Assembly: GCA_017889545.1 (NCBI GenBank)
Contig: JAGFZV010000003.1
Coordinates: forward strand, 1 to 64,000
Direction: 5' to 3'
Length of the DNA: 64,000 nucleotides
Source: Bacillota bacterium
Lineage (GTDB): Bacteria; Bacillota; Negativicutes; CTSoil-072
In this document: positions 25,792 through 37,415 of the stretch, piece after piece
Layout: each line of letters starts with the position of its first letter
Position numbering within the stretch: position 1 is the stretch's first letter
Made by a program: the position numbers and the translations under genes
The notes under the pieces: model-generated
The model's database searches: none
The model's input: the letters and a program-made list of their open reading frames with translations, nothing else
What the model was told of the DNA's origin: nothing

Positions 25792-26910
25792 CTATCTTGT
25801 TTGATAACTAATGCGATAAACTGCATTGGCCCGGTCATCGGAAACCAATAAAGCCCCATCCGGCATAACCAGAACGTCTACCGGTCTCCCCCAGGCACTG
25901 ACCGACTGCAGCCAGCCTTGCGCAAATACTTCATAGCTCATCGGTTTTCCCTCCTGCAGACGCACCAAAGAAATCCGGTACCCGGTCGGACTCGTCCGGT
26001 TCCAAGACCCGTGTTCAGCAATAAAAATTTGGTTGCGATACTCGGACGGGAACATGGGTCCGGTATAAAACCGCATCCCCAGCGGAGCCACATGCGCCCC
26101 AAGCTTCATTGCCGGCAATGAAGGCGGCGAGTTGAGCGACGGTTCTTTAAACTCTGGATCAACAGCATTATCTCCATAATAATACGGATAGCCGAAATGC
26201 ATTCCCGGAATCGGGGCATGGTTTAATTCATCCGGCGGCAAATTATCGCCAAGCCAATCACGGCCATTATCGGTGAACCAGAATTCACGCGTTATCGGAT
26301 CCCAAGCAAAGCCAACCGCGTTACGCACGCCGCGGGCAAATATTTCCATTTCAGAGCCATCCAAATTCATTCGCATAATGCTGGCAAATCGTTCATCTTC
26401 GCTTTTACAGATATTGCACGGCGCACCAATGGGGACATATAGTTTTTCATCCGGTCCGATTGCAATGAATTTCCAGCCATGATGCCGTTCCCGCGGCAAA
26501 TTATCGACGACCACTACTGGTTCCGGCGGTTGAGAAAGATTGCGCATAATGTGATCATACCGGAGAATGCGGCTAACTTCAGCAACATAAAGCGATCCCT
26601 TGTAGAACGCCACGCCGTTCGGCGTATCTAAATTCGACGCTACCGTGATCACTGAAACCTTAGCGCCGTCACCTTTTTCATCGACAAGCGCATACACGCG
26701 TCCTGCATCCCGCGATCCAACGAAAACAACACCATTCTCGCCCAACGTTAAAGAACGCGCTCCCTCAATACCGCTTGCATAGATGCTGATCTGAAAACCC
26801 GTCGGAAGACTAATCTCTGCAGTTTTGGGCTGCGCGCTGCCGCAGCCTGCGACCGCAATAACCAGGGTTAGAACAGTGATCATCGCGACTATTCGATGCC
26901 CATTTTTCAT
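25792..26910 (-). CDS. PQQ-dependent sugar/sorbosone dehydrogenase-like lipoprotein
   Basis: A 372-residue exported protein of the soluble glucose/sorbosone dehydrogenase family (six-bladed beta-propeller). The ATG at 26910 starts a lipoprotein signal (MKNGHRIVAMITVLTLVIAVAGC, lipobox VAGC about residue 23). Family features include RERHHGWKFIAIGPDEKLYVPIG near 145, WDPITREFWFTDNGRDWLGDN near 205, and AEHGSWNR near 290. The longest ORF begins at 26967, inside the ferritin-like gene. That gene ends two bases upstream, so the two are co-transcribed. Whether PQQ is really used by this anaerobe is unclear. Confidence 0.83.
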   Translation of the reverse strand: MKNGHRIVAMITVLTLVIAVAGCGSAQPKTAEISLPTGFQISIYASGIEGARSLTLGENGVVFVGSRDAGRVYALVDEKGDGAKVSVITVASNLDTPNGVAFYKGSLYVAEVSRILRYDHIMRNLSQPPEPVVVVDNLPRERHHGWKFIAIGPDEKLYVPIGAPCNICKSEDERFASIMRMNLDGSEMEIFARGVRNAVGFAWDPITREFWFTDNGRDWLGDNLPPDELNHAPIPGMHFGYPYYYGDNAVDPEFKEPSLNSPPSLPAMKLGAHVAPLGMRFYTGPMFPSEYRNQIFIAEHGSWNRTSPTGYRISLVRLQEGKPMSYEVFAQGWLQSVSAWGRPVDVLVMPDGALLVSDDRANAVYRISYQTR

Positions 26911-26911
26911 A

Positions 26912-27421
26912 TCAATACTTTTCTTCTTGACGGTTAAACTCCGCAGATTGAGACCAATCACGAACATGATTCAGCATTTCGACAATCGTATCGATTACTT
27001 CGACATGGCCTTCTTCCTCTTTCATCAGTCTTTCAAAAATCACCTTTTCTTCCGAATTCTTCGCTTCATCCTTCATTTTTTTATAAAGTGCAACGCTCTC
27101 TTCTTCTTTTACCAATGCCGCCCGATAGATATCCATTTGCTCATCCTTTAATCTTGCGATCGTCGGTTGATTTTTCAGAGCAGTTTCGTCGTCTTTGTAA
27201 GAAGCAAAAACATTTCTGGTCTTACTCAGGGAAGGATTGGCCTCGACATACGTGAAAACTTGATTTCGAGCTGATTGAATAATTTTATAGTGACGCAGTT
27301 CATCGTCCGCCAAACCTTCCAGTACAATTTTCAGATCATCATACTTGACCTTTTGAGCCTGTTCCCGGTAATACTTTTCGCCATCTAATTCCATCTGCAA
27401 GGCAAAATCAAAAACATCCAC
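26912..27421 (-). CDS. Ferritin-like (rubrerythrin-type) diiron protein
   Basis: A 169-residue helical protein with ferritin-like Glu/His spacing: ELDGEKYYREQA near residue 11, ADDELRHYKIIQ near 38-49, VKEEESVALYKKMKDEA near 105 and MKEEEGHVEVID near 135. No rubredoxin-type CxxC domain is present. It could handle iron or peroxide. It starts with GTG, seven bases after AAGGAGGGG, and is the first gene of a pair with the PQQ-dehydrogenase-like lipoprotein. The promoter overlaps a perfect palindrome. Confidence 0.8.
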   Translation of the reverse strand: MDVFDFALQMELDGEKYYREQAQKVKYDDLKIVLEGLADDELRHYKIIQSARNQVFTYVEANPSLSKTRNVFASYKDDETALKNQPTIARLKDEQMDIYRAALVKEEESVALYKKMKDEAKNSEEKVIFERLMKEEEGHVEVIDTIVEMLNHVRDWSQSAEFNRQEEKY

Positions 27422-27458
27422 TTCGGTACCCCTCCTTACATCATCGTTACTTAGCTAT

Positions 27459-27493
27459 ATTATAATACAATATATTTTTCAGAACAATCTGAA
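27459..27493 (-). promoter_or_regulatory. Promoter with overlapping palindrome for the ferritin-like gene
   Basis: Minus-strand -35 TTGTTC (27487-27482), 17-base spacer, -10 TATAAT (27464-27459). The -35 lies within TTCAGA-TTGT-TCTGAA (27493-27478), a perfect inverted repeat with a 4-base centre, placed where a repressor would block polymerase. Confidence 0.65.
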
Positions 27494-27501
27494 TTATTTT
27501 T

Positions 27502-30500
27502 TGATGAAATTCGTTATGGTCAGATTTAAACTGTATTTCTCAAGAGCGCTCAACCCTGCCATCTTCATTACATTCTAGTATGGTCAGATTAAAACGGACG
27601 CTGGTTGGCGAGATTATCACCGATTTTAACGAATTTACATTCCAGTATGGTCAGATTAAAACCGTTAAGCTTTCGCCTTCGACATTAGCATATTTTTTAT
27701 TTACATTCCAGTATGGTCAGATTAAAACTGAAGCAACAGTACCATAAGCGGCTAAGTTACCTTGATTTACATTCCAGTATGGTCAGATTAAAACTCACGG
27801 TGCAACATTCGATGAAAACGATACTTATATATTTACATTCCAGTATGGTCAGATTAAAACTGTTGCTGCTGATCCTGTCGCGCGGGTAATTATCCATTTA
27901 CATTCCAGTATGGTCAGATTAAAACGATACGTTGCACAAGGTATTTTGCATTGCTGACATATATTTACATTCCAATATGGTCAGATTAAAACCGAAGTGG
28001 ATTCCGTTTCTCTGCCCTTGAGTGGACCAATTTACATTCCAGTATGGTCAGATTAAAACAATGAGGCTCACTAGGAACGGCAATCACGCGATCAATATTT
28101 ACATTCCAGTATGGTCAGATTAAAACCCGTTTCTATGCCGTTGGGTACTTCTGCACCTGTCTAATTTACATTCCAGTATGGTCAGATTAAAACCTTCATA
28201 CAACCTTCCTAATTGGTCTTGCAATTCTTTATTTACATTCCAGTATGGTCAGATTAAAACCGGCTTTCGGTTCTGATGCCTTGTTATCATCCTCTCACAT
28301 TTACATTCCAGTATGGTCAGATTAAAACCGCTTTGGCATCGCGCGTATAACTTAATCTGGAATGAAATTTACATTCCAGTATGGTCAGATTAAAACCTGG
28401 AATGTTTAATCAACATAGTGCAAATGATAAAAATTTACATTCCAGTATGGTCAGATTAAAACAGGTGGAGCGAATACCGTTATAAACCGTCTCAAATTAC
28501 ATTTACATTCCAGTATGGTCAGATTAAAACGGCGCCGATGGTCCGTGTATGTGCTGTAAAGGGATCTATTTACATTCCAGTATGGTCAGATTAAAACCAG
28601 GTTTTTTGTTTTTTCTAGGCTCGAACATCGAAATTTACATTCCAGTATGGTCAGATTAAAACTAGCGCAGGACTGTTTTTGAATTTAGTTTCAAGTTTAT
28701 TTACATTCCAGTATGGTCAGATTAAAACTGGAACGTCCAATGCTTTGGCGATCTTCCCGACTTGAATTTACATTCCAGTATGGTCAGATTAAAACCTACA
28801 TTTGGCAAGTAATCACGAATAGCCGGACAAAATTTACATTCCAGTATGGTCAGATTAAAACCCGAAACCGAAAACCAAGGCAGCTTAAAGACCATCAATT
28901 TACATTCCAGTATGGTCAGATTAAAACAAGTGACGTTGATAGTTCGACAAGGGCGTTATATGTATTTACATTCCAGTATGGTCAGATTAAAACCGGAAGA
29001 TAGCAAAGATTGGATTGCACTTTCCGTTCAATTTACATTCCAGTATGGTCAGATTAAAACCCCATAAGGATGACTAAGATTGATGGGGAGAGTTAATTTA
29101 CATTCCAGTATGGTCAGATTAAAACTTGCACGAGTCGTACCATTGGACATTATCGCAGATTGAATTTACATTCCAGTATGGTCAGATTAAAACACTAAAA
29201 CTGGGGTAGTGATAAAGTTTTGTATAAACATTTACATTCCAGTATGGTCAGATTAAAACATGCGAGAATTTTGCAGAGATGCAACTGTTCAACGGATTTA
29301 CATTCCAGTATGGTCAGATTAAAACCAACAGCTGCTAACTTTGAAGCTAGGGTCTTTGCAAATTTACATTCCAGTATGGTCAGATTAAAACAGGTGGCCA
29401 ACAGCTTCTGAATGAGTTTATCGAACAAAATTTACATTCCAGTATGGTCAGATTAAAACTTCGCCGGCTGAATCCAAATTGCGGTTTTGTGCTGAATTTA
29501 CATTCCAGTATGGTCAGATTAAAACTACAATAGCCACCATTTATGGTAATGTTTTTACGAGGATTTACATTCCAGTATGGTCAGATTAAAACCAGATGGA
29601 CACCGAAACAATGAAAGAGTTTGGCCAAATTTACATTCCAGTATGGTCAGATTAAAACCTATGACAGTTGCGTAGTTTGACGATGATCCAACATGATTTA
29701 CATTCCAGTATGGTCAGATTAAAACCAGATAATCGTTGTTATACAATTTAATGCATCCTTTATTTACATTCCAGTATGGTCAGATTAAAACGCCGCTTGC
29801 GTTGGGAGTTTGGTTGATGCTGGTATAATTTACATTCCAGTATGGTCAGATTAAAACAATAATAAGGGGGCATTGGATGGATGAGGAAACTCAAATTTAC
29901 ATTCCAGTATGGTCAGATTAAAACTTGACCTGTCCAGTTGTTGGGCAGGTCTTTCCACTTATTTACATTCCAGTATGGTCAGATTAAAACCAGATTGATA
30001 AAATGAAATGTTGCAATAACTGTAAAATTTACATTCCAGTATGGTCAGATTAAAACCGGTATTGGTCCCGGCAATCGCTGGGAAGTTGGCAAATTTACAT
30101 TCCAGTATGGTCAGATTAAAACTTTCCAAAAGAAATTCTTTCGTTTCTTCTTTGATTTATTTACATTCCAGTATGGTCAGATTAAAACATATTGCTTACT
30201 AGATTAGTTAACTGTTGGTGGAAATTTACATTCCAGTATGGTCAGATTAAAACAGGACCGGATAAGGCCGCCTAAGTATGTTAGTATATATTTACATTCC
30301 AGTATGGTCAGATTAAAACTCAGATGCGGTCACGCGATCCAGAGTTCTACGTCAAATTTACATTCCAGTATGGTCAGATTAAAACCGAGTTGTCACTTGG
30401 TCCGCTGTCTAAATGCCAACCGATTTACATTCCAGTATGGTCAGATTAAAACAATAATCCGTTGCTGTAATAACTAGATGAGTAAATGCATTTACATTCC

Positions 30501-31512
30501 AGTATGGTCAGATTAAAACAGAATACCTGGTTCCGACCTCTGGCGCAACTTCGAAATTTACATTCCAGTATGGTCAGATTAAAACCAAAATGTGATAAAA
30601 AACATTGACATGCACAAAATGATTTACATTCCAGTATGGTCAGATTAAAACCTTTATCGTTTTCAATTCTGTCAAGTGACATTTTCTTATTTACATTCCA
30701 GTATGGTCAGATTAAAACCAGTTCCGAATACCCCGGATAAGGCTGGCTCAAACAGATTTACATTCCAGTATGGTCAGATTAAAACCTAACCGAGTCGTCA
30801 TATCCGCCCATATGCCACCGGAATTTACATTCCAGTATGGTCAGATTAAAACCATTGTGTTGGCCTCACAGTCTAGCCAGGACTTGTATATTTACATTCC
30901 AGTATGGTCAGATTAAAACCCACAACCCCACGCAATACGCCCCTGTGCCTTCTGAATTTACATTCCAGTATGGTCAGATTAAAACGAAATCGCTATCACG
31001 CCTTCGCAGGTTTGGCTTTGGAATTTACATTCCAGTATGGTCAGATTAAAACCATATGCCACCGGATGGCCATGATTTCTTCAACTGTATTTACATTCCA
31101 GTATGGTCAGATTAAAACCCAGCCATCGCAACCGCAATTCCAACTCTAATTTTTATTTACATTCCAGTATGGTCAGATTAAAACCAAAAGCGACTTCCAG
31201 ATTAAAACGCTGGATGCTAGATTTACATTCCAGTATGGTCAGATTAAAACCTGGGCACTCTATCAGCCAACCATCTTGAGTCTTAATTTACATTCCAGTA
31301 TGGTCAGATTAAAACTTTGCCAATCGGAATGACAACGTTATCAGCAAACTGATTTACATTCCAGTATGGTCAGATTAAAACAACATTTGGGTATTTTGAG
31401 GTGACAAAATGAGAACTATTTACATTCCAGTATGGTCAGATTAAAACCATTCGAGAAAGCGCACGGATACAAGCCGGGTTGGATTTACATTCCAGTATGG
31501 TCAGATTAAAAC
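27502..31512 (-). CRISPR. CRISPR array, 61 repeats, 60 spacers (type I-B)
   Basis: A 30-bp repeat recurs about every 66 bases. In the transcribed (minus) direction it begins GTTTTAATCTGACC and ends GGAATGTAAAT, like clostridial type I-B repeats whose crRNA 5' handle is ATGTAAAT. Spacers are 34-38 bases. The two left-most repeats (27502-27531 and 27566-27595) are degenerate and the one at 27963-27992 has one change, so the left end is the old, leader-distal end. The right end (31483-31512) abuts an A/T-rich leader and the cas genes. Many spacers read through as open protein-like codons, consistent with phage coding targets. Confidence 0.97.
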
Positions 31513-31698
31513 CCCATGTCTCAAACCTTTTGTCTCATAAGGCCTGAAACCCTGATTTCTGTTGATCTGCTTCTTTGAACGGTTGAATAATAATGAATTT
31601 TCATTTTTCCCTAACACAATTAATATTTTCAAGGTTTTCTCCTATCTGTCGACCCTCCCAATTTTTCACACTACTTCAAGTCGACAGATTCTTCTGAA
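31513..31698 (-). promoter_or_regulatory. CRISPR leader with a 10-bp inverted repeat
   Basis: A 186-base, A/T-rich, gene-free stretch between cas2 and the first (newest) repeat. It contains a perfect inverted repeat ATCTGTCGAC (31644-31653) and GTCGACAGAT (31680-31689), spaced by 26 bases, near cas2. The inverted repeat could end the cas transcript or act as an integration-site bending element. I could not pin down a promoter. Confidence 0.6.
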
Positions 31699-31977
31699 TT
31701 AAATCAAATTTGATAACGCATTATCTTGCTTGCCCCAAAACTCTTTTTCCAGCCATCGTTCATGACGGCTTTTAAACAAAATTACAGAGTCTTTTTCTTT
31801 GCGAATATGTTTTTTCAGCTCTAGGTTCAACTTTAGAATTTGTGACTCCGATAATTCACCTTCAAACACAGAGTCTTGTATATGGGTTAAATAAGATTTG
31901 CATAATTTAAAAACATTCCGCAAGATTTTTTGTCCATTATCATCCAAACTAATGTCATATGTCAAGATTACATACAT
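31699..31977 (-). CDS. cas2: CRISPR-associated endoribonuclease/integrase subunit Cas2
   Basis: A 92-residue ferredoxin-fold protein. The catalytic-position Asp follows the first strand (MYVILTYDIS), and the C-terminal strand region is DSVILFKSRHERWLEKEFWG. Cas2 bridges two Cas1 dimers during spacer integration. It lies 10 bases after cas1, last in the cas operon and next to the leader. Confidence 0.95.
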   Translation of the reverse strand: MYVILTYDISLDDNGQKILRNVFKLCKSYLTHIQDSVFEGELSESQILKLNLELKKHIRKEKDSVILFKSRHERWLEKEFWGKQDNALSNLI

Positions 31978-31987
31978 TATATTTCAC

Positions 31988-32980
31988 CTACCACCAAATT
32001 TTAAAGGCATCATACTTTTTTTCTCCTAACAGATGCTTGGTTAATTTATAGGCTTCTAGTCGAATTAAATATTGATAAGACACATCTTTTTTTAATTCTC
32101 GATGATTGATAGTTGTTTTTAGGCGTTTATCAAATTCAGCCGCAATCAATTGCGATGCTTCTTTTTTTAAATGCAAAAAATTGAGATTAGGTGTAAAATC
32201 ACGTTCTGTAATCTGGTTACGGTTCAACAAAGAAAAAATCAAACGATCCCCTAATAACGGTTTAAAAATTTCAGCTAAATCCAAACTCAATGAAAATCGG
32301 CGAACACCAGGTTCATGAAGATAACTAATCGTTGGGTTCAATTGTGTATGGTAAATTTCACTTAATATCCGAGTATAAACTAGACTATTCACAAAAGAAA
32401 TAAGAGTATTAATCATATTATCTGGAGGTCTTTTCACTCGTTTCTCGAACTGTATTTTCTGATCAATAATTTCCGGCCAAGCTTGATAGTAGCGCCGTCG
32501 AATATTCCCTTCAATTCCCATTAGTTCGGCAACTTGACTGCATTGAAATATTTTCTTGCGTAATGCCGCAATATCCTCCATGACTGCACTTACATTTTTT
32601 CCTCTTTCACTATAGTATCGCAGATTTCTAAAGATATTATCTGCTGACGCTTCTATAAGCGGGCAAGCAATCGCCATCCGCAACGTATTATCGCTGTAGT
32701 GTTGCGCCTGTTTCACAAGCAGTTCACCAGCAAGCAAGTTTTCTTTTGGATAAAAGCTACCTGTATAAAAACTGTAATAATTAAAAAAATGAAGGGTGAT
32801 ACCATGCCGAGCCATCAAATTTACCAATTTGGTGTTAAATGACATTTCAGACATTAAATATATATCACCAATTGTCTCAATCGGTATATCGCGTTTTATC
32901 CCGTCTATGGTCGTAAACTGCACGGTGTTGTCATGGCGACGCAAATCACCATCACTATAAATATAATAACTCCTTTTCAC
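31988..32980 (-). CDS. cas1: CRISPR integrase Cas1 (type I-B)
   Basis: A 330-residue Cas1b-type integrase that inserts new spacers. The N-terminal beta domain begins KRSYYIYSDGDLRRHDNTV. The helical catalytic domain has the metal ligands Glu (near ANTLISFVNSLVYTR context), His in YLHEPGVRRFSLSLDLAEIFKP (about residue 235-255) and Asp/Glu after it. The longest ORF begins at 33004, inside the end of cas4, but the GTG at 32980 begins the conserved sequence after GGGGTGG. Confidence 0.95.
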   Translation of the reverse strand: MKRSYYIYSDGDLRRHDNTVQFTTIDGIKRDIPIETIGDIYLMSEMSFNTKLVNLMARHGITLHFFNYYSFYTGSFYPKENLLAGELLVKQAQHYSDNTLRMAIACPLIEASADNIFRNLRYYSERGKNVSAVMEDIAALRKKIFQCSQVAELMGIEGNIRRRYYQAWPEIIDQKIQFEKRVKRPPDNMINTLISFVNSLVYTRILSEIYHTQLNPTISYLHEPGVRRFSLSLDLAEIFKPLLGDRLIFSLLNRNQITERDFTPNLNFLHLKKEASQLIAAEFDKRLKTTINHRELKKDVSYQYLIRLEAYKLTKHLLGEKKYDAFKIWW

Positions 32981-32991
32981 GAAACCACCCC

Positions 32992-33480
32992 TTATATATA
33001 ACACAAATCATAATATGCACAACTTTTGCATATTCTTAATTTCGCTGGGATAGCCGGAATTGGTCCTTCAGCAATACCTTGAATCTCTGTCAGCATATTT
33101 TCAATAACCTGCTCATCTTCAGTGGTCAAATCTACATCCATGGTTTGACGTAGAAGTGGATAATCAATTTTCCCTTTTATACCAGACAATCCCTTTTGAT
33201 GCAAATAATACAAATAGTATTTCACTTGCCAAATTTCAACATTTTCCATCTTTTTGCTTTTTTTGATTTCATGAAGTACACCAGTTTTCTTTATAAAATC
33301 AATATTAATCAAATTATCAATCATCACATGTTTTTCTTCTTGTCGATAGCTTGATTCATCCAAAATTTTCCCTATTTTTACATTTTCATTTTCTTGTTCC
33401 ATGCGGATGTTATGGCATAAATACCACAATTTGCGTTTACACACAAAATAATAGCTAACCATTGTTCCATTAATTTGCAT
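32992..33480 (-). CDS. cas4: CRISPR-associated exonuclease Cas4
   Basis: A 162-residue RecB-like nuclease with a [4Fe-4S] cluster. The first Cys lies in FVCKRKLWYLCHNI (about residue 14) and the C-terminal trio in RICKSCAYYDLCYI (about 149-160). Active-site elements GVLHEIKKSKKME (Glu and Lys) and IGKILDE are visible. It helps Cas1-Cas2 select and trim spacers with the right PAM. The ATG follows GGGAGAGG; cas1 lies directly downstream. Confidence 0.94.
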   Translation of the reverse strand: MQINGTMVSYYFVCKRKLWYLCHNIRMEQENENVKIGKILDESSYRQEEKHVMIDNLINIDFIKKTGVLHEIKKSKKMENVEIWQVKYYLYYLHQKGLSGIKGKIDYPLLRQTMDVDLTTEDEQVIENMLTEIQGIAEGPIPAIPAKLRICKSCAYYDLCYI

Positions 33481-33497
33481 TTTTTTGCAACCTCTCC

Positions 33498-35780
33498 CTA
33501 CATAAACTCTGCAGGCGCTGTTTGGGGCGAAGCGTTTTTCTGACGCTTACGAATAAGTCCTTGGCCTTGATGGTTTTGTGTATCGAATTTATAATCTCCC
33601 TCATACACATAAATTTCTAGCGTTTCACATAGCTTGCCTTCTTGCACAAAAAAAGCATACTCCTGTTCATAATGAGACAGGTTGATGGTATATTGTAAAA
33701 TTTCATCTTTAATCAATTGTCGGCGGCCATTCGTCGTTCCTTTTGCCTCTAGTTCCTGCATCCATTGCATTACTTGTCCTTTTCCCTTTAACTCTTCGAA
33801 GATATTTCGCGGAATCACACTGATGGACTGAATATCTCTGAACTGTTTTTGCGCATCTTTTTTATTTAGTTCATACATCTTCAAGTCCAGCAAAGATCTA
33901 ATTTTTTCATCAATTCCACGATAATACCTAGATGTAACGATGTTTGGATTTTCTTTGGCATCATACACTTGATTGATCATTGCTTGCTTCAAATCCAGTT
34001 CATCACTTTCTTCCAGTAATTGTCCATCATACCGTTTAACTGCAGCTAAAGAAAACTGATAAATCTCTGGGTCTACCACAGTTCCATAACCGTTTTTTCC
34101 GTCTAAAATAAAGATATTTGGCTCCAACCCCAGATTGTATAACCGGCTTCGATACACACGTCCCATCCGTTGCAAAAGCGAATCTATAGTGCACATTTCA
34201 GTAAATAGCACATCAAAATCAATATCCAATGAAGCTTCAACAATTTGCGTACTAATCCAAATTCCTGTTTTCTCATTTCTATGTTGATTGTCATTAGGAG
34301 CAAATTTCATGATGCTCGCTTCTAATATGGCTCGGTCTCGTTTTATAAAAGAACTATGCAATAAATTAACCTGCACACCTTGGGTGTTTAGCAATTTATC
34401 ATAGATCTTCTGTGCTCGTTTGACGGTGTTGGCAATAACCAAAACTTTTTTTCGCTTAGCCAATTCCAGGATATTATCATAATCGAATTCATCACCGTCT
34501 AACACTTTTATGCGATGACGCTGAGAAAATTCACTATGAAAAGTTTTTTGCATCAATGGTGTTTCAATCACTTTATATTTTTTCATGAACTCGTACAGAA
34601 CTGGGGGAAAAGTGGCAGTTATAATGGCAAACTTGCCACCAAGGTCTGTAATTTCTTTTAAAGCCACTAAAATAATTGCAACCAGTTCCTTGCTATACAT
34701 TTGGATCTCATCGATGATAAGTTTTGAGTAAGCCAACGTAGCCAGAGGCATTTCACCACCATTATAGCGAAATACAAATTTCAACAATTGATCGATGGTG
34801 GAAATTGTAAGTGGCTTGGCAAATAACTTAGCGCAAGTATATGCTTGATGCGCAGTTTCAAAATCAGTTCCATCTTGTTCGTGCAATTGATATGTCAGTG
34901 CATCGGAATGCAACAAGGACACTTTGTGATAGCCAATATCTTCCTTAACTCGTTGAAAAATAGCATTAATGGAAACCTTTAAAGGCAACGTATAAAAGCC
35001 TTTACTCTTTCCCAACCAAAGCAAGGCCGCTTCCGTTTTGCCACACCCGGTTGCGGCAACAGCAACCAAGTTCTCCTCTTGATTAGCCAGCATATATTCC
35101 TGAACTGGTCGCAATTGGTACCCTTTATCTATAAAAGCTGCTGTTACTATTTGTTGCAGATCGCCACCCGATTCCTCAATTTCATCCAATCCGGCACTGG
35201 CTGCATAGTCAATCCTATTCAATAACCCTTTTACCATAATATACTGCTGCAGCATCTCATCGTAATGAGTTTTAGAATTATCAAAGGTAACTCGAGTATA
35301 TACATCTCCACGATCTAATCTTTCCGGAATGTCTATCAAATCCCAGGAAAATTGATTACGACAGTCTTGCAGTATTGTTTTTATGTATTCTTTATCCTCT
35401 TCTTCCAATTTTCGTTCTCTTGCATGATGATAGTAGATGGCTTTCGTTAATACTTCATAGCCAGCAGCCCCGTACTTCTCTTTGAAACGCTTACGATCTA
35501 GAAAAGAACAGCTTAGCACATTATGCGGGATTTCTTCTCGTTGAGTTGCTTTATCAAGTATCAGAACCAATTTCAGGGACTGGCGTATCTTGTTTTGAAA
35601 TTTAATATCCATTTTCCCCAAGTCGTGAAAAAGAACAGCATCTTTCAGCAAGCACCAATCTTCTTCACACAAAATATTGGGATATGCCTTTCTCAGACTT
35701 TCATAGCACTTCAAGGCATCTTGGGTATGTTCGGTAATGGTTTGGAGCGGATTGCTTTTTGCCAAAAAAGAATACTGCAT
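33498..35780 (-). CDS. cas3: CRISPR helicase-nuclease Cas3
   Basis: A protein of about 760 residues with an N-terminal HD nuclease domain (EHTQDALKCY, FHDLGKMDIKF near residue 55, HHARER near 120) fused to a superfamily 2 helicase: Walker A AATGCGKTEAALLW (about 245), DExH-type LIIDEIQMYS (about 350), motif VI QRMGRVYRSR (about 540). It degrades DNA marked by Cascade. The ATG at 35780 has better spacing from GTGGAG than the GTG at 35795. Confidence 0.95.
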   Translation of the reverse strand: MQYSFLAKSNPLQTITEHTQDALKCYESLRKAYPNILCEEDWCLLKDAVLFHDLGKMDIKFQNKIRQSLKLVLILDKATQREEIPHNVLSCSFLDRKRFKEKYGAAGYEVLTKAIYYHHARERKLEEEDKEYIKTILQDCRNQFSWDLIDIPERLDRGDVYTRVTFDNSKTHYDEMLQQYIMVKGLLNRIDYAASAGLDEIEESGGDLQQIVTAAFIDKGYQLRPVQEYMLANQEENLVAVAATGCGKTEAALLWLGKSKGFYTLPLKVSINAIFQRVKEDIGYHKVSLLHSDALTYQLHEQDGTDFETAHQAYTCAKLFAKPLTISTIDQLLKFVFRYNGGEMPLATLAYSKLIIDEIQMYSKELVAIILVALKEITDLGGKFAIITATFPPVLYEFMKKYKVIETPLMQKTFHSEFSQRHRIKVLDGDEFDYDNILELAKRKKVLVIANTVKRAQKIYDKLLNTQGVQVNLLHSSFIKRDRAILEASIMKFAPNDNQHRNEKTGIWISTQIVEASLDIDFDVLFTEMCTIDSLLQRMGRVYRSRLYNLGLEPNIFILDGKNGYGTVVDPEIYQFSLAAVKRYDGQLLEESDELDLKQAMINQVYDAKENPNIVTSRYYRGIDEKIRSLLDLKMYELNKKDAQKQFRDIQSISVIPRNIFEELKGKGQVMQWMQELEAKGTTNGRRQLIKDEILQYTINLSHYEQEYAFFVQEGKLCETLEIYVYEGDYKFDTQNHQGQGLIRKRQKNASPQTAPAEFM

Positions 35781-35832
35781 GAAATTCATCTCCACTTGCT
35801 ATCCTTCCACTTTGGATAGATTGTTTTCTTAC

Positions 35833-37414
<1,582 letters not shown>

Positions 37415-37415
<1 letters not shown>

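Noticed and set aside
25287-25804. Two 66-codon plus-strand frames
   Set aside because: They lie opposite the selenoprotein candidate or its promoter and terminator and lack ribosome sites.
28713-31149. Plus- and minus-strand ORFs of 60-96 codons across the CRISPR array
   Set aside because: They are made of the translated repeat with spacer-encoded inserts; no ribosome sites and no independent coding evidence.
27502-31512. Plus-strand orientation of the array (repeat ending GATTAAAAC)
   Set aside because: Degenerate repeats at the left end, the A/T-rich leader beside cas2 and the clostridial-type ATGTAAAT handle all favour the minus strand.
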